A stretch of 64,000 bases of DNA from Nostoc sp. CHAB 5824 (GCF_020829665.1 NZ_JAIVFT010000003.1:1-64000), one strand, 5' to 3'; positions 46,505-55,918 are shown, counted from the first letter of the stretch. Notes: a model not told the origin generated them from the sequence alone. Made by a program: numbers and translations.

Positions 46505-48061
46505 TTAAGCCGCTTTATAATTCTGTGAATGTTGGTTTGTTCTTTGAGTCTTGCCATTTGTCTTGCTGATAACGGGATAGTTGGTTGTGGTTTTTTTTAT
46601 TGGTTGTTGAGAAACAATATCGTACACAGCCTCGAGTGCAGACTCAATAGAACCTTGAAGCCAAGCAGGATATTTAGAACAATGTTCACCAGCAAAGAAG
46701 AGAGTGTTTTGCGCTCTTGCAGCTTCCAAGTAACTGATAGTATGGTTAGATTCATCAGACATATCATCGCTCCAATGAACAGTGCATCCACCAGCACTCC
46801 ACTCGTAGTTACCCCAGGCAATACTAGCAACACCTAACACTATACCAGGAGTTTGAATTTCTGGGTGAACTTTGCTGACAACGTTCTTGACGTAATCGTG
46901 ACGCTGTTGCTCAGACATCATCCCCAGGCGTACAGCATCGTCACCGATGGTATAACTAGCAAGCATCGTACTCCCGTGTTCGGGGTTGAATTTCACGCTT
47001 GGGTAGTATGTTTGGCGAACGCCATCACCACTGAAGGATGCACCACCGTTGATACCTTGTTTTTCCCAAAAAGCTTGTTGAGTGTGAAATGCAACCTTGG
47101 TTGCTGGACAATATATAGTATTGTGGATAGATTCTAGTTTTCTCTCGTCAAATCCGCTCAACTCCATCTGACGCATTACTGAGAAAGGAATAGTGCATAA
47201 TACATAGTCACAACGACGCTTCTGCAAATGTCCGTTTTCCAAGTAATCCAATTCTACGTGGTCTGGACGCACGCACATTGCCACTATTTTTTGGTTGCAG
47301 CTAATCGGAGCTTTGATTGATGCTACCAGGCGCTGGATGAGTTGGTCCATTCCGCCTTTGAGTTGTAATAAATCGTGACTGGTTTCAACTAAGATGTCAC
47401 CCAGGAACATATCGAGAGCTTTGCTGCAACGAGCGCGAAAACTTGGGTTAGCTTTAATAAATGCCTGGAGGTCGATGGTTTCGCCGTCTTCGCTAAAATA
47501 AGGTTCTAAATCCAGTCTTTCCAATTCATCCATTAAGTGTGATTTGAAGTCAGAATCCAAACTTTCACGCAAATTTCCAGGAGAGATGGTATTAACAATG
47601 GTTTTCAGCCATGCTGCAAACAACCGAGTTTTTTCACTGTAACGAGTGTCGGTAAAGATTCCTTGATAACGTTCTTGGAGGAGGCGGGGTGCATCTTTCA
47701 TGCGGAAGACATTTCCTTCGATGTTCATGAAAGCGTTTTGTTCTTCAAAGACTGTGACAAATTTGCAGAGTTTGTCAGCTAATCCCAGTTCGTTTACGTA
47801 GTGGAGTGTATGCTGGTGTTGGCTTGGGATACGCATGGCTCCCAGTTCTGCGTAGGGTGCGTCAGGGGAGTTACCGAAACGGTGTGTCCAAACTCGACCA
47901 CCGATACGTGGGCTACCTTCCATAATATCTACTTCATGACCCATACGTTCTAACTCGTAAGCTGCAACTAAACCGGCAATTCCCGCGCCTAAGATGGTGA
48001 TGCGCTTACCTTTTTGGAAGTTAGCCAGTTTGCACATATCGAGCATTGTTGTAGTATCCAT
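46505..48061 (-). CDS. Flavin-dependent L-tryptophan oxidase, RebO/StaO/VioA-like
   Basis: This 518-residue FAD amine oxidase has the dinucleotide motif at about 21-50 (ITILGAGIAGLVAAYELERM then IMEGSPRIGGRVWTHRF) and AELGAMRIPSQHQHTLHYV with the substrate-site Arg. The C-terminal flavin block is NTLFFAGEHCSKYPAWLQGS. Relatives oxidise L-Trp (or 7-chloro-Trp in RebO) to the indole-3-pyruvate imine that the dimer synthase consumes. The pairing with the RebD/VioB-type gene downstream makes this substrate likely. An about 25-residue polar tail (KTTTNYPVISKTNGKTQRTN) is extra. It is the first gene of the cluster in transcription order; the 811-base gap after it suggests a separate transcript. Confidence 0.93.
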   Translation of the reverse strand: MDTTTMLDMCKLANFQKGKRITILGAGIAGLVAAYELERMGHEVDIMEGSPRIGGRVWTHRFGNSPDAPYAELGAMRIPSQHQHTLHYVNELGLADKLCKFVTVFEEQNAFMNIEGNVFRMKDAPRLLQERYQGIFTDTRYSEKTRLFAAWLKTIVNTISPGNLRESLDSDFKSHLMDELERLDLEPYFSEDGETIDLQAFIKANPSFRARCSKALDMFLGDILVETSHDLLQLKGGMDQLIQRLVASIKAPISCNQKIVAMCVRPDHVELDYLENGHLQKRRCDYVLCTIPFSVMRQMELSGFDERKLESIHNTIYCPATKVAFHTQQAFWEKQGINGGASFSGDGVRQTYYPSVKFNPEHGSTMLASYTIGDDAVRLGMMSEQQRHDYVKNVVSKVHPEIQTPGIVLGVASIAWGNYEWSAGGCTVHWSDDMSDESNHTISYLEAARAQNTLFFAGEHCSKYPAWLQGSIESALEAVYDIVSQQPIKKTTTNYPVISKTNGKTQRTNQHSQNYKAA

Positions 48062-48244
48062 TTTCCAATTCCTCTTGCAAATGAGTTTGTTGTTTGTTTT
48101 CGGTGTTTCAACCGCTTCATTTATTTGATAGAGGAGAGCAATTTTTTTTATGCACTCTTATCGTTCAACAAACTTATTGACCCATTTCTTTTGTTTAAAA
48201 TTAAGGCATGGTGAGCAATTTTTTCTATAACCGCAAAGTTTGCT

Positions 48245-48565
48245 AGACAAGTAGTTTCTCAAGAGTTGTCAAGTAAGCTTGAGGATTGCGACGGAATGGG
48301 AGCTGTTCAATCCGAGTAAGTTGATGTTGGCGTAAATCAGAGTGTAATTGTTGCCAAGTCTGGACACAGACCTGAGCCAAATCTTGAGATGTAAAAAAAT
48401 GAAGTGCTGTCTTCTATGGCTGAAGCTAATTGGACTGTGCCTCGAATTACAAGTGATGAAGGGGCGACTTTACGACCAGTACAACGACGTTGATGATGTC
48501 CCAAGACACCAAAAGCTTGTTCAAGGTCACTATTAGTTCGAGATAAATATAAAACTAAAATAGAG
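48245..48565 (-). pseudogene. C-terminal transposase remnant
   Basis: The minus strand reads RTNSDLEQAFGVLGHHQRRC then TGRKVAPSSLVIRGTVQLAS. After a frameshift it continues QVCVQTWQQLHSDLRQHQLT, RIEQLPFRRNPQAYLTTLEK and a stop. The RTN-D-E-FG-HQRR-GRKV pattern is typical of the tail of an IS transposase (family not assigned). It marks the boundary between the biosynthetic cluster and the mobile-rich region. Confidence 0.6.
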
Positions 48566-48669
48566 TTGGCAAAATTCTACTGGGTTTAATTCGATCTCTT
48601 GAAAGTAGAGCGTAGCAGAGTGTTGACTATTTCTAATTGCCTACACCCTACACCCCGCACCCTCACTCT

Positions 48670-49098
48670 ATGCCAAAGCCACTCGATCCCAAGTGTCAGC
48701 TATGTTCCAAACTACCAACAACTCAAGCGAAAGTTTTACATGGAACAGCAGGGGATGGGTGTTGGAATCCAAAAGTCTGCCACAATCGTCGCTCATTTTA
48801 TCGCCACCGTTCCCAGAATAATTCAGCAGAAATTGATTCAGTAACAGTCGAACCACCAACGACATATTTTGCAGTGCTGTATTTGTATAAAGAACCAGGG
48901 GATAAACCATTACACGCTATGTCGGCAGAACTCTGGCTGGGGCAAAAGCCTATTTGTCGCCTAGAACCAATTCACTGCTTTGGGCTAACGGCTGGTAAGA
49001 TACGCGCCTATACAGATCAGGTGTTGCAGGCATTTGCCAGACAATATGGTGTTTCACTATATCAATATAAAGATATGTTTGAGATTACCTCAAGCTAG
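48670..49098 (+). CDS. Conserved-looking hypothetical protein with Cys/His cluster
   Basis: The 142-residue protein has an N-terminal metal-site-like pattern, PKCQLCSKLPTTQAKVLHG then DGCWNPKVCHNRRSFYRHR (CxxC...H...C...CH). A mixed alpha/beta part follows (TYFAVLYLYKEPGDKPLHAM, AELWLGQKPICRLEPIHCFG, KIRAYTDQVLQAFARQYG). The start is set at an internal ATG because the preceding codons are Pro/His-rich noise; no good ribosome site precedes either. No family was recognised. The next gene starts 41 bases downstream on the same strand. It may belong to a mobile unit. Confidence 0.55.
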   Translation: MPKPLDPKCQLCSKLPTTQAKVLHGTAGDGCWNPKVCHNRRSFYRHRSQNNSAEIDSVTVEPPTTYFAVLYLYKEPGDKPLHAMSAELWLGQKPICRLEPIHCFGLTAGKIRAYTDQVLQAFARQYGVSLYQYKDMFEITSS

Positions 49099-49139
49099 TG
49101 CCCAGTACGACCCTGCCCGTTACATCCAGAATTCTAGAG

Positions 49140-49436
49140 ATGACCACATACCGCCAATTAACAATTTGGGATGTATTAGATGAGTTGTCTGAATCTCCAG
49201 CGACGTCTTCACTTGTACCGATGTGGGAATGTTTAGATGCGGAGCTAGAAAATTTACCCTTGGAGGCACAGTTATCAACCGCAGCGCTTGCCTTCAGTCA
49301 AATTGCAGATATTCTCAAGTCTCGTGCCGAAGTGCTGTTGCAAGATACGCGCGATCTCAATAGCCCAAAGGGGCCAATTGTCAGGACGGGACATGGCAAC
49401 AAATCCATGAGCGATTACGCTTGTGGGTGCGTGTAA
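49140..49436 (+). pseudogene. Hypothetical gene truncated by an IS5-type insertion
   Basis: The first about 80 codons look coding (TYRQLTIWDVLDELSESPAT, WECLDAELENLPLEAQLSTA, FSQIADILKSRAEVLLQDTR). From about 49376 the DNA is IS5-type transposase read in another frame, so the last about 20 residues are foreign and the original end is lost. It follows the Cys/His protein gene by 41 bases and was probably its operon partner. The function is unknown. Confidence 0.5.
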
Positions 49437-49956
49437 GCCAAAACCGCGAACCATCTCCATCAGAAGCCATTATGGATAGTCAAACAGTTGAAAGAGGGAC
49501 TATGGTGTCCAAAGATGTCGGCTTCGACTCAGGTAAAAAAATTTGCATGACGTAAGCGGCATATAATCGTTGATACCTTGGGCTTGCTTATTGTTGTAGT
49601 CATCACAGCCGCAGATGTAAGTGAGCAAGCAGGCGCAAAACAAGTTCTATCAAAACTTAATTCTATACGCGATCGCCTGGGTAGATTGATTCAGATTTAG
49701 GTTGATGGAGGGTATCGCGGCAAGGATTTTAGCCACTGGGTAATTGTATGTTTATCGCTGGCTTTGGAGTGTTGTGACACGTCATGAAAAACAGAAAGGC
49801 TTTGTAGTACTGCCTAAACGTTGGCTTGTCGAGAGAACTTTTGGTTGGTTCAACTGGTGTCGAAGGTTAAGTAAAGATTACGAAATTTTACCTGAAACTA
49901 CAGAGGCTTTTATTTATGTCGCTATGATTCGTTTAATGCTCAAGCAACTTACGTGA
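49376..49956 (+). pseudogene. IS5-type (IS1031-like) transposase remnant
   Basis: Successive pieces in different frames read TWQQIHERLRLWVRVSQNRE, PSPSEAIMDSQTVERGTMVS (first Asp), RKRHIIVDTLGLLIVVVITA, VDGGYRGKDFSHW (second Asp) and [20 protein letters not shown] then [20 protein letters not shown] (Glu). At least two frameshifts and an internal stop make it inactive. The N-terminal part of the transposase is missing. Confidence 0.75.
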
Positions 49957-50387
49957 CTAAAATCACCTATCAAGAACTTTTCAGACATCCTCTTAGAGAC
50001 ATTTCAGATGATGCCTGAGTCTGATAGAGAAGAAATTGCCGAGAAGGCTGCGAATTCAATACGCACACAAGTTATGTCTCAGATAAATTTTTCCGAAAAA
50101 CTTTCTGCATAAATAGTAAATATAAAAACAATAATAAAGGTGCGATCGCGGGAGCAGAAATTATTCTACGTCGCTCTTGGTCCTATATTGCAGCAAGCAC
50201 AGAAAGATTTTTTTAGGCAAACTTGAATGACCGTTGAGTTGAAAATTTAATTACCTCGACTTTTTCAACCATAACCTTGCCGTTGCGGCAAACTCAAAGT
50301 TGAAATTATAAAGTATCAATCTTCAATTTCTTAACAATAACATGCACTAACGTGCAAATTCAGTGGATGAATTGAAGTTGTATAAAC
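49957..50387. other. Intergenic with a short remnant frame
   Basis: A 34-codon frame at 50008-50112 (MMPESDREEIAEKAANSIRT then VMSQINFSEKLSA) looks like the end of a lost gene. A HIP1 site lies near 50142. No intact gene is seen. Confidence 0.35.
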
Positions 50388-50912
50388 ATGAAAACTGTTT
50401 CTAACCTGAAAAACGACCAAAAATCACCAAAGCCCATATTACAAACCCAACAAGTCAGTACCTTCCTAAATGAGGCAGGTTACTACGACTACGAAGCAGA
50501 ATTGGCGCAAGAAGTAGTTGACCAGCTAAATCTTGACCTTGAAACTTAGGAGGAAAGAAAAGCGCGAGTAGCCGAACTTCACGACCAGGAAATCTCACGT
50601 CGTAAAACTCAACTTGAACAAATTAAGCGCACCCTCATCCACTTACACGAGATTGGATTAATCAATGATAAAAACACTGGGAAGGAAAGGGTAATTGAAA
50701 TCAGGGATAATCCACCCAAAGTGGCTAATTTACTAGTAGAAGTAGATGATGAATTTAGAGTTATTAAGTACCAAGATAATAATAAGACAATTCTTGAAGC
50801 CTATAAATATGGTAAAGATATTAGCAATGTTGCTGAGGTAACTATCGGTAAACAGATACGGTTTAAGGTGCAATCAGGTAGTAAGGCACGCAATAAGAAA
50901 AACCACAACTAA
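50388..50912 (+). pseudogene. Hypothetical gene interrupted by one in-frame TAG
   Basis: ATG at 50388 opens a frame (SNLKNDQKSPKPILQTQQVS, TFLNEAGYYDYEAELAQEVV, DQLNLDLET) that meets TAG at 50547-50549. It then continues uninterrupted for 120 codons (ARVAELHDQEISRRKTQLEQ, LIHLHEIGLINDKNTGKERV, KVANLLVEVDDEFRVIKYQD). The whole would be a 174-codon gene with a single nonsense codon, possibly a CAG-to-TAG change. No family was recognised. It could also be two genes, but no start with a ribosome site lies close after the TAG. Confidence 0.5.
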
Positions 50913-51029
50913 TGGTAATGGCATACGCCTCAACCATCTAAATCAAACATAGGTAAATCCCATCATTTTATAAAAATCTCATCAAATGGTTAAGGGTCAA
51001 ATCTTAATCATTTTTATTTTTTCTAAAAA
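50913..51029. other. Intergenic, nothing recognised
   Basis: AT-rich spacer between the interrupted gene and the MITE. No motif is seen. Confidence 0.4.
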
Positions 51030-51147
51030 CTATAGGACTAGTATTTGATTTTTGCGAAGCTAGGCACAACTTCAAGAGGCTTCTTTCCTGTTAAGAGTTC
51101 CCTCCCTACACAAATAATTTTAAAAATCAAACCGGATTCCTATATAG
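51030..51147. mobile_element. 118-bp MITE with IS630-like ends
   Basis: The left end reads TATAGGACTAGTATTTGATT and the right end, on the other strand, TATAGGAATCCGGTTTGATT; both continue TTT, and 18 of 23 positions agree. TA doublets flank both ends, as expected for IS630-type TA insertion. The ends resemble those of the degenerate IS630 element at 8306-9448 (TATAGGACTAATATTTGATT), which may have supplied the transposase. Confidence 0.6.
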
Positions 51148-51464
51148 CTTAATTTTAAACTTCTTAAAAAAATCATCAAAACTTTGCCTAGATTTAAAAT
51201 CAGTGAAGATATAATCGGTGAAATAGGAAATATCAATGTTAGCAACAGTAACTATGTCGGATTAGGTATAAACATCGTTACGATAGGTTTGTATATTTAA
51301 CCTTATTTAGTATGGCTCAATAGGTAATTGCAATTGATTAGGTAGCTTCTAATTTTCAACTAGTAATATGATAATTCAAACTACCCCTATTTTAAGCTTA
51401 ATTTGAAAGTATGCAACCACCATAAATAAAAATTTAAATATTAGCCATCGGGAGCAACCTTCAA
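51148..51464. other. AT-rich intergenic region
   Basis: There is no gene or clear motif. A GGGAGCAACCTTC segment before 51465 may be the ribosome site of the next gene. Confidence 0.4.
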
Positions 51465-51914
51465 ATGTCATATAACAAGAACCGAAGTATAGTTATCCGT
51501 AACGCTATTATCGACAGTTTGTTTATCCTCTGGTGTTTAGTCTGGCGCACTGGTTTAGGGCTAACCTTTTTTATCATCTATGCTTCCCTTGGCTACATAT
51601 ATAGCTGGCCATTCTATCTTCCAATTTCGATTATTTTAGGATTTGCCCCTTGGGTCTGGAAGGTACAAGAAGAAAGAAGAGATAGAGAAGAAAAACGAAA
51701 AATGAGGAAGTTGAAAAATCAAATAGGGGACGATTTTATCTATGCCAAAGCCGAATCAAATATCGAGATAAATTACAGGGGAGTTATCTTCCTCAAGTCA
51801 GTATTTGGTCTATTTGTTAGCGGCTTTTGGGGGATAATACTTGGCTGGAAAGCTATTTGGAGTATGGTAGTACAGTTAGTATATAATATCAAAACAATTG
51901 TTAAATATATATAA
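51465..51914 (+). CDS. Hypothetical membrane protein
   Basis: The 149-residue protein has two closely spaced N-terminal membrane segments (about 15-40, DSLFILWCLVWRTGLGLTFF, and 42-65, IYSWPFYLPISIILGFAP). A strongly charged cytoplasmic stretch follows (about 68-90, KVQEERRDREEKRKMRKLKN). A third hydrophobic region lies near 108-135 (FGLFVSGFWGIILGWKAIW). No family was recognised. It lies upstream of the large deamidase-like gene on the same strand, separated by a 336-base AT-rich gap, so co-transcription is doubtful. Codon use is AT-rich like the host. Confidence 0.6.
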   Translation: MSYNKNRSIVIRNAIIDSLFILWCLVWRTGLGLTFFIIYASLGYIYSWPFYLPISIILGFAPWVWKVQEERRDREEKRKMRKLKNQIGDDFIYAKAESNIEINYRGVIFLKSVFGLFVSGFWGIILGWKAIWSMVVQLVYNIKTIVKYI

Positions 51915-52250
51915 AATAACATTTTCATCCAACCAAACCAAGCCCAAGAGTTATTTCATCACTGTTTCAGCATCATCTGGAGACAGTAAGTATTAAAATA
52001 TAACTTTTTTTGAGTATTGAATTAATAGAAAATTTATTAATACTTCCGATAAATAAACACCAATCAAATAATTTTACGTCATTCAATAATATTCAATGTC
52101 TCTGGTTTTGGGATAATATCAAAGCTGACAGAGTAATTTTGTAAAAAAGCATTTTTAATATCACACAAGCTCACGCTTAATATAAATAGAAAGCTGGCAT
52201 ATCGCTTCATAAATAGCCAGTTACTAGTTATATCAACAGGAGTTACAACA
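51915..52250. other. AT-rich intergenic region
   Basis: There is no gene. An AACAGGAGTTACAACA segment just before 52251 is a good ribosome site for the large protein. The promoter is not identified. Confidence 0.4.
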
Positions 52251-55200
52251 ATGGAATTAGCAGAGTATATGCTAACAGGGCTTCTCTACGTGATTATTTA
52301 CGGATTTTCTACTTTCTTTATTTTCCAGTTCTTACTAGAGATATCTATCACTTTTGAAAAACACTGTAACCGCACTACATCTATAAAACCTACTGTAATT
52401 CAAACCGAAACTTTAACTGAAAAATCCAAAGTTTGGATATCTACCAAAAACAAACATCAAGTATCTACAACCAAACAGATGACTGTTCAACAGTTAAGAA
52501 AAAAATGCTCACAAGTTGGAATAAAATGGAGTTACGCTATCCAAGAAACTAAAACAGGCAAGAAACGACATCTCAGTTCAAATATGTATAGTCAAAGAAA
52601 ACTGATTGATGGTATCCGCAACTTCTCCCCCGCAAAAGAGGCATGGGTGTCCCAGCCAATAGAGAACTTGCCGAATACAGTGACGGTGCAATTCAAGTCT
52701 GGGCAATCGGGCTATCTGGATCTGAAGAACCCTCGTGCCGCCAATTGGGCCAGAATCATTGAAGAATTGGAGCGAGCCAACCAGCCTGTTTACGTCGAGA
52801 TCGATAACGAGACTGGCATCATTACCAACGTTCGGGTTCCGCGAACCTACAGGATCGAACAAATTGATGTAGACGAGTACGGAAATCTGAGAGTCTTGCT
52901 ACAGCCATCTTCGGCTATTCACCTGCTGCTGCGATCTGACCCGAACTTTGAGGCTATGCGAGCAAGTCTCCAGGCTGCGCTAGATGATGGCTCCGAGCGT
53001 CTGATTACCGAAACACGCGACGAGCACGAGATCATCAATGTTACGCTGCCAGAAGCAAGCTCAGGTAATGCCCCCGATCCGCCGCCCAATCCGCCGATCG
53101 ATCCGCCTGTATCCGAGGCAAGGGCGCTACAAGTGTTCAACAACATGAACAGCGAATCATGCAATCCTTTCGCCCCTTCCTCCGATTGCATTTCATTTCT
53201 CTACCCCGACGATGGCTGTTGGATTCGTGCCCACATCATGTGTCACCTGATGCGTGCAGGAGGCCCCGACCCCACAACCAACCCTCCAGAAGACCCTGAG
53301 AAGGTCTGGATTCGCGGTTTTCTCAACGTGCCCACTGCAAACCATCCAGACTGCTCCGTTGGTTGGGGATGGCACGTTGCACCAACGTTAATGGTTACGC
53401 TGCCCACAGGGAACGATAAGCAGGTTGTTGACCCCTCGTTAAGTCCGGCCCCGGAGTCTAAGGCTGACTGGAAGAATCGGCAGGGAAACCCTAGCGCAAC
53501 GCTGACTGACACGGCTTGGACATCTTACTTTCAGGGTGACACGCAGTCGGTGAGTCTGTCTCAGGCACGTCAGAACATGCAATACTACCGGGATGAGCTG
53601 CAAGATCGGTGCTTGGAATTTGGGCCACCGCCGTATAGCTGCACGCGAGGCTGCTTCTTCATCATTGATCGCAGTACTTTCTCTAATGATGAGATCGAAG
53701 CCATGCTGCAAATCTCTGCGCCCGCCGTGATCCGGGATGCCTTCTACATCGTTGTGGATGGATTCAAGCCCCAGGATCTCGGTTTCACAGCCCCAACCAT
53801 GCAGCACACCCCGACGCTGAACGGATCGCCTCTGATTACAGGAATGACGCTCACCGCGACACGGCTGGTCTTTGAATACCCCTCACACCTAAATCGTCGG
53901 CAGCGCCTCACCTGGGTCTACGATGTAAGCTTTGCAAATACCAACGGCTTCACAAGCGAGTTCATTACTGTGACCCTACAGGCATCAATAGCTACAGTAT
54001 CCAGCACTGGTTATCTGTACCTGATCCAGCAACCCAATCCTTACGAAATCGATGGCGAGATCTCTTGGCTCAGCACTGATCTTCGAGTGTTTCAGATTAA
54101 GGCGGGACAAGCAAAGTTTGGTGTTGCTATGGGTTCTGATCCCTCTGCTTTCATTACCCAAGTTATCACCAACCTGAACAACGGCAACACGGGTGGACAA
54201 ACTTTTGATAACGATATTTCAACCGATCAGCAGACATCCCGCCTAGAGTTGTCAAGTATGGTGGACGGCACACCAGTATATAACTTTGCAGTGGCGAAAG
54301 TGCGTTATCGTGCGCTGACCGTCTCGGCAACCAACGTGCGTGTTTTCTTTCGTCTCTTTCCGGTAGCTACCACCTCACTTGAGTACAATCAGTCCAACAC
54401 CTACCGCCGACACATAACTGGCGAGACGGTAATCCCACTGCTCGGCATCAAGAACAATGAAGTTGCAGCGATACCTTGCTTTGCCTCGCCGCGCATCAAC
54501 TCTGCTGTAACCAGTATGATTGCACAAACGGATGCCCCGAACGTGCAGACTATTCCACCCAATGCAAGTGGTGCCGAGGTTGTTCGATACTTTGGCTGCT
54601 GGCTCGACATCAATCAAACACAGCCTCAATTTCCCATCCAGCCAACGCCGGTAGATGGTCCCTACACATCCGGCAGACAGAGCATTCAGGATCTTATCCG
54701 CAACGAACATCAATGCCTGGTATCGGAGATCGCCTTCACACCCGCGCCAGTCCAGAACGGTTTCACACCGTCAGTTTCGGATAAGCTCGCGCAGCGGAAC
54801 CTAGCTATCGTTGCATCGGCAAATCCAGGGCTTGTGTCTTCGCGTCGCATACCGCAGACGTTCGAGATCCAACCATCGACATTAAAGCAGGAACACGATG
54901 AGTTGATGATTGACTGGGGAAACGTTCCGGTCGGAAGTGTCGCAACCTTATATCTACCAGGCATTGCCGCAAGCGATATTCTGCTGCTGGCTGCAAGAAA
55001 ATACCGCTCTCACCGATTGATTCGCATCGATGAACATACCTTGAGATGCGATACGGGTGGCATCACCTATATCCCAATTCCGTTCACAGATAAGAACCTC
55101 CCCGGTTTGCTGACGGTAGATCTTCCTGAGGGAATCGAAAAGGGGCAGGTGTTCAAGGTAGTGGTTCGGCAGGTGACAGGTGAGCCGCAGCGCATTCCCA

Positions 55201-55808
55201 TTGCATTGGTTAAAACGTTTATGCCTAGCATAAGGTATATCGTGGGAGCCTTTCAGCTAACCATTCCCGTGCGAACCAAAGCTGAGATGTTACCTGGTCA
55301 ACAGCGGTTGCTCTCTAATCTCCGTTGGATCGAGCGGGCAATTCCTCCAGCAAATCGGTGGGCACAAGTTTTTGGCAAATATGTGGCACAAGTTGCGGAT
55401 CGCGTCGATGCATTGGGTGGCGACTCAACAAAGGTAGCACCTTCCGCCTCGGGTGAGTGGCAAGAAGCATACAGAACCTGTCTCCTGCTTATGCTCATCA
55501 CTGCCCTGCTGATCACAGTGTTGGTGGTCGGCATCGGCACGCAAACAGGAAACGTCATAGTACTGGGCGGTATTCCAGTTATCGCTCTTCTAGCAGGTAT
55601 AGTTAACTATTGGAGGCAGAAGTGCCGACCCAAAACCTGTCAATTGCTTCGCGCTTTGTTAATTGGTTCAGCCGTCAGTGTACTGGTTCTCGGCCTTATT
55701 GCTTTGTTAGGACAGTTCACGCCACGCATTGTTGCTGCACTTTTGGGAAGTATAGGGCTAACCGCAGCAGCGACCTTTTTAAGTTGGACGAAGGACTGTT
55801 TCAAATGA
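52251..55808 (+). CDS. Large membrane-tethered protein with protein-glutaminase-like domain
   Basis: This 1185-residue protein has an N-terminal membrane segment (about 10-32) and a SAP-like basic stretch (about 77-115, MTVQQLRKKCSQVGIKWSY). A beta-rich region (about 120-270) and a Pro-rich linker (DPPPNPPIDPPV) follow. The papain-fold-like domain has a candidate triad: Cys323 in DDGCWIRAHIMCHLM, His375 in GWGWHVAPTLMV and Asp394 in VVDPSL. This order and spacing fit the protein-glutaminase (Gln_deamidase_2) family, which deamidates Gln side chains. Long beta-rich repeats (about 500-1060) and four C-terminal membrane segments (about 1083-1180) end it. The first about 120 codons are AT-rich, the rest clearly GC-richer, suggesting a fusion with transferred DNA. 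The substrate is unknown. Confidence 0.75.
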   Translation: MELAEYMLTGLLYVIIYGFSTFFIFQFLLEISITFEKHCNRTTSIKPTVIQTETLTEKSKVWISTKNKHQVSTTKQMTVQQLRKKCSQVGIKWSYAIQETKTGKKRHLSSNMYSQRKLIDGIRNFSPAKEAWVSQPIENLPNTVTVQFKSGQSGYLDLKNPRAANWARIIEELERANQPVYVEIDNETGIITNVRVPRTYRIEQIDVDEYGNLRVLLQPSSAIHLLLRSDPNFEAMRASLQAALDDGSERLITETRDEHEIINVTLPEASSGNAPDPPPNPPIDPPVSEARALQVFNNMNSESCNPFAPSSDCISFLYPDDGCWIRAHIMCHLMRAGGPDPTTNPPEDPEKVWIRGFLNVPTANHPDCSVGWGWHVAPTLMVTLPTGNDKQVVDPSLSPAPESKADWKNRQGNPSATLTDTAWTSYFQGDTQSVSLSQARQNMQYYRDELQDRCLEFGPPPYSCTRGCFFIIDRSTFSNDEIEAMLQISAPAVIRDAFYIVVDGFKPQDLGFTAPTMQHTPTLNGSPLITGMTLTATRLVFEYPSHLNRRQRLTWVYDVSFANTNGFTSEFITVTLQASIATVSSTGYLYLIQQPNPYEIDGEISWLSTDLRVFQIKAGQAKFGVAMGSDPSAFITQVITNLNNGNTGGQTFDNDISTDQQTSRLELSSMVDGTPVYNFAVAKVRYRALTVSATNVRVFFRLFPVATTSLEYNQSNTYRRHITGETVIPLLGIKNNEVAAIPCFASPRINSAVTSMIAQTDAPNVQTIPPNASGAEVVRYFGCWLDINQTQPQFPIQPTPVDGPYTSGRQSIQDLIRNEHQCLVSEIAFTPAPVQNGFTPSVSDKLAQRNLAIVASANPGLVSSRRIPQTFEIQPSTLKQEHDELMIDWGNVPVGSVATLYLPGIAASDILLLAARKYRSHRLIRIDEHTLRCDTGGITYIPIPFTDKNLPGLLTVDLPEGIEKGQVFKVVVRQVTGEPQRIPIALVKTFMPSIRYIVGAFQLTIPVRTKAEMLPGQQRLLSNLRWIERAIPPANRWAQVFGKYVAQVADRVDALGGDSTKVAPSASGEWQEAYRTCLLLMLITALLITVLVVGIGTQTGNVIVLGGIPVIALLAGIVNYWRQKCRPKTCQLLRALLIGSAVSVLVLGLIALLGQFTPRIVAALLGSIGLTAAATFLSWTKDCFK

Positions 55809-55918
55809 TTGGAATGGTTAAGGTGCTGTATTTCCAAGGCTTAGCGTAAATCAAGAAGAACGATTTCAGGATAAATCGGTTATTCTTGGGTCGCACAAAG
55901 ATATCAGACTAAGTGATG

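Noticed and set aside
46240..46557. 105-residue minus-strand frame after the oxidase gene
   Set aside because: It overlaps the oxidase 3' end, runs through the direct duplication and shows no family pattern or ribosome site.
48348..48536. 62-residue plus-strand frame
   Set aside because: It is antisense to a clear transposase remnant.
53193..54996. Minus-strand frames inside the large deamidase-like gene
   Set aside because: They are shadows caused by its high GC content; no domains are recognisable.
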